NCBI GenBank assembly: GCA_932294295.1
Contig: OW028573.1
Location: forward strand, 54,687,829-54,751,828
Direction: 5' to 3'
From: Alitta virens
Lineage: Eukaryota > Annelida > Polychaeta > Phyllodocida > Nereididae
Length of the DNA: 64,000 nt
Of the stretch, positions 1-11,300 are shown in pieces (the stretch's first letter is position 1; each line of letters starts with the position of its first letter). Position numbers and translations under genes: made by a program. The notes beneath the pieces are model-generated. The model searched no databases. It was not told the DNA's origin and worked only from the letters and a program-made list of their open reading frames with translations.

Positions 1-192
1 CGCTGCTTGAAATACTATGCAATTTACATTAACAGAAAAAAAAAATCAGATTGTCAAAGTATTAAGAGCATACACTGATATCACGAGCATATTATCGGGT
101 GACAGATTTCCTTTTGTATTAAATACACTGTTGGCTTCTTCGTACATTTTGTATGACTCTGACATTGCCCTCCAAACAAATATATAAAATCA

Positions 193-193
<1 letters not shown>

Positions 194-235
<42 letters not shown>
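194..235. repeat. (TA)n microsatellite
   Basis: About 20 uninterrupted TA units. A similar shorter run lies near 4296-4314. Confidence 0.95.
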
Positions 236-236
<1 letters not shown>

Positions 237-1255
237 GTACCATGGTGTCAAAATGGTCTCTCTTTTTTTGGAGGGCGTTGCACATGAGTGGTATCTTCCC
301 AGGAGTTGCACTATAGGTAGCACTAGTGATGTATAATATGCTAGATGCAAGAGTCCTTCGTCATTTATAGGCACCTTTTATGTGTCATATGCAAATGCTC
401 TCTGTCATATCCATTAGCCGTGGTGTCTACAACATCACAACGATACGAAGATGTGATGTAAAAAGTGCCTCAAATCTGTCAAGTCATTGTGCATATGCTC
501 ATGCGACGTTATTTGGTAGTCTCTGTTCAATTTCGGCCTTGCGTGATGTCTGAAGTCCATCTAAACAAAATGCTAAACCATTACATAAACTACCTGGCTG
601 CTAGCCATGCCAAAACAAAAATTGAGTTTTGGTGCGAAGTCAAGGCTGCATGTTAAACTGGTCTGCCTCGAACTGTGTACAATGTTGGTTAGATATTGAT
701 AGTTTATTTCAAGATACATCTAAATGAGTAATTCCCGACATTTGACGAAATGGCTATTTGAAGCCTGTTGTGTAAATAGAACATATGGTATGAATGTGTA
801 TATTGAGACAACTAGAAAGATTTAACCTTATCACAAAAGTGTATCAAGGTAAGAACTCATTTCCATCAGATCAAAACACAACCTTATATAACAGGGCGTA
901 TACAATGTTGAATCAGCATGGATCATGTTGTCAACCTGAGTAACAGACCTCCCACATCACGTCCAGCTCTAACATCACATACTCCTGACACTTAGGTCGT
1001 AGGTGTGTCAGCTGCTGGCATATGATGACAGGCTGCAAATGACAGCCACAGCCCAAGGAAGCCAAAATAATACTCGAGGCGAATGCTCCATTACTCAGAT
1101 ATCAATAAACCCCAAAGGTCAAGCAAGTGTATGAGTTTGCCATTCTGGTATTACAACATGGTTTTGTTAATATGGTACCATTAAAGCTGCAGTACAAGTC
1201 TGAGTAACAAATGAGTAACCAACAGTGTCATGTACAGTACAATATTTTGAAGGAA
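236..1255. other. Noncoding, probably RIM intron
   Basis: Short open frames only. A minus-strand open stretch near 960-1050 after a TTTGCAG has no matching donor. Nothing else is supported. Confidence 0.5.
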
Positions 1256-1930
1256 ACGGGACGACTCACCGCCAAAATATTTGGTTGAGTCACCACCTCT
1301 TTTTTGTACCTGATGGTTACTCACCGCCTGCAGAAATTGGTTAACTCACCGACCCTCATTTTGGTCTAGTCACCGCCCTCATTTTGGTCTAGTCACCGCC
1401 CTTATTTTGGTCAAGTCACCGCCAATATTTCGGTCAAGTCATCGCCGATATTTTAGTCAAGTCACTGCCTTTTTTTTTTTGGGTCAAGTCACAGCAAATA
1501 TCTCTTGAATTTGATTGTCTCACATGTTAAAGTTGCAGTATTAGCAGTTGTAGTATATACATTTATTGCAACCAGAAATTTATAAAAGTTGTACAAATAT
1601 TATCTTATGGTATTCTCAGTGGGCTAGATATACACAAATAAATTTACTTGTCTTTTTTTAATTGGGTTTTCTGTTATTATGGCATAAGCAACTGTAATGT
1701 TATAAAGATTCCTAATTGAATGTCCATTGGGAGAAGCAGAAGCCACAATTAAGGAGAGGTGGTTAGTCCACCAATAGAGTGGCGGTGAGTCAACTAATGG
1801 TTGAGGTGAGTTAACCAAAAGTTTGTGGTTAGTTAATCACAGAACAGCGGGGAGCTGACTATAAAATGGCAGTGAGTCAACTAATTATTTTTGGCAGTAA
1901 GTTGGAAAGTCGGTGAGTCGTCTGGTATTC
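1256..1930. mobile_element. Foldback-like element with minisatellite arms
   Basis: The left arm (1262-1497) is an imperfect tandem array of about 26-30 bp units containing GACTCACCGCC. The right arm (1764-1925) carries the reverse complement (GGCGGTGAGTC) in the same repeated form, with about 270 bp of unique sequence between. The outermost pairs are nearly exact (ACGACTCACCG on the left, CGGTGAGTCGT on the right), as in foldback-type DNA transposons. No transposase and no clear target duplication. Confidence 0.6.
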
Positions 1931-2253
1931 ATTTTGAAAGTGGCTTATCATTATAAGGAGCTGAAGTTATCTTGACAATTATATAAAAACTCAGCTCTTC
2001 CATGAAATCCAGAAATACTCAATGTGCCCAAAGCAGACAATGCAATAGATAGCTTAAGTCAACCACTTGCAAAGTTGTACTGCTGTAGTTTTTCCTAAAG
2101 AAGTCAAAATACACCAACATAACAAATACCAAATATATTCAGCAAACACTCATCCTTAAGACCTGCTTCGACCACAGTTATAAATCAAATCTATAGTTAA
2201 GGTAAAGGACCTATGTGACAAACCCCTAGGTGCCCAGTAAATGTGACACTCAC

Positions 2254-2333
2254 CGGTACTTTGGGTAGAGACCTCTTGTGTTGTGTGGGGGTCCCTGGTC
2301 CTGATCCAGTGTTCATGCTTCTCCTTATTTCAC
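2254..2333 (-). CDS. RIM: Probable RIM exon between PDZ and C2A
   Basis: An 80-nt open block lies between a pyrimidine-rich acceptor (TCTACTTACCTCCAG, with TACTAAC-like branch sequences upstream) and a perfect GTGAGT donor. The only open frame reads EI, then RRSMNTGSGPGTPTQHKRSL, then PKVP. A Ser/Pro/Arg-rich stretch of this kind precedes C2A in RIMs. Its entry phase (1) does not match the phase-2 exit of exon 8, so at least one exon between 2333 and 4455 was not found. Confidence 0.45.
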
Positions 2334-5300
2334 CTGGAGGTAAGTAGATATTTAATGAATGTGTCAGTTATATATTAGTCGTTAGTAAAGCCTACACATT
2401 AAGAGTTCTTCAGCAAATTTAAAATCGACCTACTTTTTGAGTGCCAATCTGGTATTTTTGACGATTCCTCATTCTTATTTTCTCCAGATTTTCTGAAATT
2501 GGAAAAAAAAGGAGACCCTAATGAAGCGAATTTGTCAAATGTGTTGCACCAGAAGACAAAGATCATTGACTAACTTAAAGGAACTGCTTTTGGAGATTAC
2601 CCCAAAAGTTTCTGCACTATTTGATAAGCAACTGGACCAATATTTGGTCAGCCCAAAGTTTTTCGCATTTTCAATCTTTTGTAGGGCAGTCAGTATGTAC
2701 ATATTTCATATATTTTACATAGTGTAACGGAGCATCATTTGATTTGCACCACATTTGCTATATAACTTCTATTGTAAGTCACACCTGTTGTCACTGGATT
2801 CCCCAGGGTTTCATTATATATTTGCAAGAGCTATTATATCTTAGTCACGAACTTCTCAAAATAATTAGGCGGGAGGTGAATGACTGACGACCTCTGCGCC
2901 GAACGTATACTCATTTTATGCATTTTTGACACATTTCCAGACTTCAAATTAAAATATCCAGGTTGAACGGTTTGGGGTTGAGACTAGCCCCGTCATATTC
3001 ACTACAGAAAACGTACCTCCAACCTCCTCAAAAAGACGATTTTGCAAGCATTGCTCTGGAGAGACTACATTTTGCTCTGGAGAGAATCCATTATATTTTC
3101 CATCTCACCACCTCCATTTCAACACCTCTGACCGACTGTTTAAAATTACTAATATCATAGGCGTAGGGGGACCTCTTGCATTTGTTGAGGGGGGGGGGGT
3201 TGACCAATGCTGCCGAAAAATATTTGAACCAAAATTACTATCTTGGATAAACACAGGAATATTTATTACTGAATACAATTCGCTGTAATGTTTAACATTG
3301 AAGTCCTTTTCTGATGTTTTAAAGTACACTTTCACTCATTTACACAGTTAGTGTTTATCAACAGTGTCTATCAGTGCAAAGTTCCACATTTTTCCCAAAT
3401 CATAGCCTGCGGCACATGCATCTAGCATACTGTGAGTATGAGCATATTGTAAGACCTGATTATTTCAAGTAAGCTAGTTTATAGTATTATACTGATTTTC
3501 ACTTGAGCTTATACTAAAATCTAGGCATATGTTTTTGGGAAATCCAGGAGAATAATTGTTTAAGATATTCTGAGGAAATATCAATATTAGCTGGCAAAAA
3601 CGGTGGGAATATCAACTGCATGTAAAGAATTAAGAACAAGCGGCACAAGTAAAAGATAGGAAAATTCTGAAAACATCAACATATAAGATGGTGCAAATTT
3701 GGGAAAACATCGAAAAAAACATGAGATGCCTCCTACGCCTATGACTAATATGCTATATGTCACGGTCTAGGTTAAGTTATCACAATGTGCTGTCAAAATA
3801 TTAAAATGTTATCAATGGTCTACGTTATAGAAATGTCAGCCTCCACTGATTATGCTATTATGTAATAAGGTAGTGTGCTGCCAACTCGACTGCACAGTAC
3901 GTCTCTCCAAAATATAAGACCCGGATGAACAACTTGAGTATAATATATTATATACACAATGTTCAAACTGGTCTAATATATTTGTAGGATGATGGCAGTT
4001 TTACTTGCCAAGTTAATGACTGTGAGGTTTAAAAATACAGATTGCATCAAACGGTTTCATAGTGACATGGTCTTAATTTTGAAGGGTTCCCAACTGGGAC
4101 TCAGCCTTTCAAATATGGCATTATATATGGAAGTATTATGACGGTATTTTTTAATTTTTTAATTAAGCACATTTTGAGCTGAGCTGAATGTGTTGAATGT
4201 GTCATATCATCCTATATATCACATCATATTGATTGGTATAGTACTGTATTGCATCGTATCGTATCCTATTTCATATGCTCAACAACAATCTTTATAATAT
4301 ATATATATATATAATTGAAAAGTAGATGTCAGACAAAACATATATGTCATACTAAATAAGATAACACTAATAAGCCTCCAGGCACAATATTAAGGTTCAG
4401 TGACAAGATCATCCAGCAGATGACTGACAATTAATAACATAAAAAAAAACCTACTTTCTCTTTGAACGAAGAATGACCAATTGTACGTTGTCTCCAGTTT
4501 TCTCCATAATTTGACGCGTTTCTTCGAAAGTTGCATTTACCAGACTCTGGCCATTCCATTCAACAATCTGATTTCCTGAAAATGACATAACATAAATATG
4601 ATGAACAAAACAGATCACATTTATTAATCACAGTTCGCGAAATTACATTTTTGTGTAAATTTTAATCCAAAAACTTTGGTAGCAAAGGAGTTTTTTCTTA
4701 TCCGTTACCAGTTCATATTTCTTCGTAAACATTTCAAATTTCTTCGAAATTAATTGAAAAATTCCACTTACCTTCTTCAATGCCACTGGCCTCAGCAGGT
4801 CCCCCCTTAGCAACATAGGACACGAAAGCACCAAGTTTTCCATCAGGCCCCACTTTTCCTCCTACAACTCTCATTCCAAGACCGACAGCTGAAACATCGC
4901 AAATTTAGCTTCATCAATCAGCAATATGGTTGTTTTACTTTCTATCTTTACAGAGCGAATATATGGTGGGCTACACACCCATCCTGGAGGTACACCATAG
5001 TGATATCCTAAATAAATGTATCCATATTTTCAATTAAAACCTCATATCAGCTCCACACCAAGATACAGTAATTCAATTCCCAGTCATGACAAATTTAAAG
5101 TATTCACTTCGTTTACAGTGTTACTAACTGATACAATTTTTGTATTTTTTGGATTGCTCTATAATACTGTTCACATTTGTTCCAGGGACAAACGAAATTC
5201 CAGCTATGATCATCACTCAATCACTCATAATGCAAAGGGACACAATCGAGGGGTGTTACTGCACACAAGAAATGCACAATAATGCAGGTGTGTACATTCT

Positions 5301-8300
5301 GCAGTGTAAGACTAAGCCCACTTTTTTACATCAATGTAGAACTCAGACACTACCATGGAATAACCAGTCTAAAATATTTACTCGTTAACCTGTTGCAGGG
5401 CTAATGTTTTCATTATTTACTGCCAAATAAAGTTGAAAATGAGAGTAATATTGAAATTATGTTAGATCATTTTTCTGATTAAAGCCAGAGCAAACACTGT
5501 CTTTCCCAAAAAATAAAGCAATCATTCCATTCTGTGGGAGCAATTCCAAGTTATTAAGCCATTATGAATGGAATCACACAACGAAACAGCTCATTAAAGG
5601 GACAGGCTCAGAAGGAAGGCATCTTTCTTTCTTAGTTAATAAGGCCCTTTTAAAATCTTGAATGTGGAGATACTCACTGCGACAGTTGTCATCATTTTTG
5701 TCTTTGGAAAGAACAACCTTAAAAGGAGCAGATGGACCGGATACCACACCTAGTGGAAAAAGAGATGTTCAAATAAAAGCAATCTTTAAAGAATGACACT
5801 TCTGCTACATGGATATTGGGAGGAAATTCAACCGACCAGCTATTTATAAAGATCTAATGAGATGATGCCTCGCACACAAAATATATATACTCACTGGTCC
5901 TTCTGCAGCGTTGAGCCATCTCAGGCGGCAAGGAGGCTGGCAAGTCTTCTATGCTACTTGAGCGAGACTCGGTGTCTTTCTGCGACTTGTCTTTGCTCTC
6001 TCGAACTCTGTCTCTACTCTCTGATCTCCTTCTCTCACGAACTCGACTTTCAGACACACGTCTGCCCTTTTCCCTCCCCTCCTTGTCCCTCTCTCTATCT
6101 CTGACTTCACTATATCTTCTTTCTCTTTTTGATTCCCTTGTCTCTGATGCCCTCCTATCTCTGTCTCTGTCCCTGTCTTTGTCTCTATCCCTATTCCTGT
6201 CCCTATCTCTATCCCTGTCTCTATCACGATCTCTGTCACGATCCCTGTCTCTATCTTTGTCTCTATCTCTATCCTTGTCCCTATCTCTTTCTCTGTCTCT
6301 TGCTTTGTCTCTATCATGATCTCTTTCTCTTCTGTCTCGTTCACGTTCTCTGTCCCATCGTTCATGAGAAGTGTCCCGAGAAAAATCACGTAATTCCGAT
6401 ATTCTGCGAGATTCTCTGCGAGTCTCTCTGTCTCTGTGGTCATTGTGTCTCTCACCATCAGTGTCTGTGTCTCTATGGTCAGACCGAACCTCTCTGTCTC
6501 TACGGTCTCTTTCCCTGGGATCAGACGACCGCCTTTCGCGATCTCTGGGATCAGATGACCTCCTTTCCTTATCACGTGGGTCAGATGATCTCCTTTCACT
6601 GTCTCTGTCAGATAGTCTGTCACGTGGATCAGAAGATTTACATTCCTTCTCACGTGGGTCAGATGACCGGCGTTCTTTTTCTCGCCCATGTTCACGAGGG
6701 TCAGAAGGTTTTCTTTCATGTTGACGATCTCTTATTTGTGAAACGCGCCTGTCAGATTCTCTTTCTCTAGGGTCTGACCCCCTTCTTTCTCTGTCTCTGT
6801 CTCTATCCCTAGCTCTTTCTGATTCCCTGTCTCTTGGGTCAGATGGCAACCTTTCCCTCCTCCGAGTCTCTCTTGGTTCTGAGATTTTCCTCTCAGCGCC
6901 AGGAGAGTCTAAATTGAAAATAGACTTCCTTAAACTCTCAGAGGAGGATCTGCGTTGGTCTTCAATTCGTCCAGAGTAGCTGGATCTCGTTGGACGAGGG
7001 GGGTTGTTATTCTGGTAAATTTGGCCAGGAAGGCCAGAAAGGCCAGAAAGACCAGGAAGGCCAGAAAGGCCAGAAAGGCCAGGAAGGCCAGGGTGAGGAC
7101 TTCGTGCACTTGTTGAGTCTTCAAACACACTGCTCCGAGAACCATGAAAACTAGCTATATCCTGACGAGAACTTTTCCTACTGATCATCTCTTCACTGTT
7201 TGTGAGTTTGCCACTGGGTGACATTGGGGCACTCATAATTCCATCTGGCCCTATAGGTTGTCCAATGGATGGAGAGTCTGGGCTATTGCCCAACATATCA
7301 GGGCGTGTGAAATGCGGTGGATAACGACCTTTTCTGGGTTTGTTCAGATCGGATGCTTCTGAAGAACTTCTCATATTTAATCCAGGCATTCGATAGCCAT
7401 GTACTTTGCAGAATTTGTCGTGGGAATTCTGTAATGGGTCGTCGGGTTTCAGGGGGTTAAATGGATCAGTCACTTGGCAAGCAAAGTCAACAGTGTCATT
7501 TCGGGAGACTCTTCTCTCCTTGCGTGGTTTATCCATAGTTTGTGAGCCTTCAGGCTTGGGTAGGTGGTCGGCCATGTTGTCTTCAGTACTTCGAGACTTC
7601 TTGCGGCTATGTTTGCGTTGTGACTGGATGCGCTCTTGCCAGCACTTGTGTCTCTCTTGCCAGAATTGTTCATCGTTGAGTTCGAGTTCTTCCTCCTCCT
7701 CCTCTGTTCTCATGCTGTCCTCCGACAGCGTCCGTCTCCGATGCAGGGCCCGAGTCGTTCTCGGAGAGAAGTCGTGTTCTGCTTGTGAGAAACTCAGTTC
7801 AGTGTCTGTCTTGCTGTCTCGACTGTGTCCATGTTCAAACCCACCTGGTGCACTTACATGACCCTGAAACAATTCATTATTAACCATTACTCCTAGGTCA
7901 CAAAACTATAACAATGACCACATTCACGTTGCATACATACCTATATTCCTAATACTGGTCAAATAAAACAGGTTTCATGGAATCTCTCTTGTTTATGCAC
8001 AAACGATGCTAAATTCTGGTGAATCACTGGACTAACCAAACATTATGATGGAAATACATTGTTACTCTGTCATCGAACTTTGCTTTGTTCGATTTTGGCA
8101 ATATATATAACAAATTTACAACTTCTGGTAATGAAACCATATCCGTTGCTTGTACTCTAAATGTGCAGAAATGTGACAAACTTGATAAGCGTCAGCTAAT
8201 TAGCCCAACCAACAAATCAATTAACACATAACAGCCAACATAACAGGCCAACACAGAGCCTGACCCACTGGCTTACTGCCATCCGTGCTTCCAAATCAAG

Positions 8301-11300
8301 TCGCAATGGTGCAAGGTTGCATGTTCAGACAAACACCATAATGTTTTCAGCTGTCTTGCAAAGTTTTCAGACTCATTTTATGTCTTAAGGCGCTTTAACA
8401 TATTTCCAAATCAAGAACTCCCTTGTTAATCTGGCTTCAACGTTATTACTTTCTTTACAAAGGGAGAAGAAACAAATCATGAAACAAGGGAGATTATCTT
8501 CTTTTTCTTTTCCTCAAACAAGGAAGTCTGTCTTGATTAAAATCACAGACTTAGCAACTCCATCAAGAAAGAAATCGGACAGTTCTCATCAGTTCTTGCA
8601 AAACCATAATATCACGTTAATATCACGTTTCCCATCTGATTAGGCTGCAGAGACAGAAATAGCATAGTGCTCGCGGTTGACAGTTTGCAAGAAGCTAGCA
8701 GAAAAGGAATGAGCTATGAATGGCCCTGGAATTAGTTTCATTTTATCAAAGAGGCGTTTAGTGCATCGTTTCCTTCCAATGCAAAGAAATATGCTGGCTA
8801 GGCTCTTCAGGCAAGCTATACATACAAAATATCAACAAGAAACAAAATATGAGCAAGCTGACAAGTGAACATATATCATTCTTTATTGGTCCAATAAGCA
8901 TGATAAGTGAATTGGGCGTCGCGAAGACCATATTCCTTCTCCTGAACTGCATCTCAATTGAACTGGTATATTCCCATAAAAAAAAGAAAAATACAAAGCC
9001 AAATTGAAAGAGCACGTTGGTGGAATTGCACCCACCTCTACTTGACGAAGCTGATTATGCGTCGGTACTAGAAACTGTCAAGTGAACAAGAATGGAATGT
9101 TTTGAAAAGCAGGATTGACATTGCAACTGTCACAAATTTTTGAAAATGGATCTAATCATTCTGGTTCATTGTGTTGCTCTGTATAGTGCTGAATAAATAC
9201 TTATTCCCCATATGTTTTTTTATAGTAGCCTAACAATCAAGACATGCATTCCATATAAAAACTTTCCTTGCAATCAGTTTTGCGAGCCAGTAAATGACCT
9301 ACACTGGATGATCCTAACTGCATTCAGTAGAATCATATACTATACCTCATCATCAGAAAATAGGTCATCACTCACCCAGTCACTCTCTGTGCCACTCCAG
9401 ATGTCGCTGACTTTGCGTTGGAACACGTTCTCGTTGAGTGCAGGTTTGGCTTCCGGTCCGTGGAACCAGCCGCCAGTCGCGCATGCGTACTCGCGTCGTT
9501 TTTGGCACAACAGACACTGCCACTTCCCTTTGAGATCCTGTGGACAGACGGACACAAAGATAGACAGGTGAGAATGTAAACCAACCAGAGTAAATTGTGT
9601 CAATTTCACATTATTCCACCTAAAATAAGGACGACGTAATTTACCTTGTTGCCTTCTTTGTGCTGGAGATTGAGGCTGCTAAATCAGCAATAATGGCAGA
9701 ACATAGCAGAACAAAAGCAAAGCCACCAGAGGGTCCTTGGTTGGCAAAACATCAAAGGATGGAATTAGAGAGAAGGTCTAAACTACCAGGAGCACAACTA
9801 AAAGCATTACATCTGCTACAGTCTGGTAGAATTACACAGGAGTGAAAGACTACTAACCACAACACTGAGGCTGATGAGACATGCATGTTGAGCAAGGAGT
9901 ACTACAAGGACACACGCTGACTGCTACTCACCCTGTTCTTCACCACCGATTCGCCCTGGTCAACAGGTTGGTAGGAGCCACAGCGTGTACACACCCGTCT
10001 ATTGCAGTCGCTACAGACCCGGCCGATTTCATCATCAAATCTGACTTGATAGCACAGACGACACACTCCTCCTCCTCTCAGGTCCAACTGCTGTCTGCTG
10101 CCAGCTCCTGTTTTGTTTCTAGCTCCGCGGGCCACCTGATCTTCCAGACATCTCAGCTCTCTCTCCAGGCGTCTGCAAATACACACCAAGCTATCCCTGC
10201 AGCTTCACTCTTACATTGTCTGTGCTCCTCTGTCCTGGGAGGAACACCCGCCAAGACCACCCTTGAGCAGCATCCGCATCAACATCAGCAGCAGCAACAG
10301 CCCCTGCAGACGGTGGACTGGACCAGATGCTCTAATTGACCACTTTGCGACGATTCGCCCATTGATGTATAGAGCCCCTCGCGCCAGAGCAGCTTCAGCT
10401 TTCTCCCTCAGCAAAACACACGGCTTGTCGAGGGGTCAGGCCTAAAAATAGCTCGGTAACGTCTCTTCACTAAACGACGTCGCAAGAACCGATTCTCGTG
10501 CACTGTACCTGTCAAGCAGCGCCGCCCCTCGGCCAACCTGTGTTCTCGAACGCCTAGCTCGGTGGTGACTCATGCTCTTAAAGCACACCTGAGCTGCGTT
10601 GAATGACCTATGTCACTCTTTACAGAGGTGACAGCACCGACACTGAGCATGCTTCTGGCATTTCAACTCAGCAGATCACTTCTGTGTCTTGTGACAACTG
10701 ATTATCTTTTAATGTGAATGTGTCCACTGAGTTTCGGAAGAGAAAGTAATAAAACTGGATTAGTTCTTCAGGAGCCTCTACTGCATAGTGGTGTAAATTT
10801 AGACCTTTAAATTTGTACATCATTTCCCCAAAACAAATTGAAAACTGCTGTTGCATTACATTTTTCCAACAGATAATTGAGATTTGACACCACCGACTCT
10901 GAATAAATAGAGAGCCGGCATAAGCTGACAGTTGTTGCCTTTGAGGTATAAAGTTCACAGCTGACTTAAGACGCTTAGTTTCCAGACCTCTCTTATGTAA
11001 TTGGTTAACCTGATGGATTTTAAAACCCTTAAATATTTACTGGGTTTGTAAGATAAGATAAGATAAGATAAGATAAGATAAGATAAGATAAGATAAGATA
11101 AGATAAGATAAGATAAGATAAGATAAGATGAGATGAGATGAAAGATAAGATATAATTTGAATTTATATTTCATTAAGCTAAAAAAAAAAAAAAAAAAAAA
11201 CATCAGCCAATGCCACAAGAAATTATATAATGAAGTAGGTATTAAAGTATTCAACATGTTTTGAAACTCAGTTCTACAAATTTGTCACATCTCTTGAAGC

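Noticed and set aside
3009..3054. Possible RIM exon before a GTACGT donor
   Set aside because: Open frames do not have the phases needed between exon 8 and the 2254-2333 exon, and the acceptors fall within a duplicated CTCTGGAGAG sequence.
5949..6719. 256-codon minus-strand frame and several long plus-strand frames over the RIM giant exon
   Set aside because: They are shadows of the repetitive Arg-Asp/Ser coding strand: their Glu-Thr/Ile-Glu or Leu-Ser periodicity comes from the same GA/CT repeat, and the RIM frame has matching splice phases.
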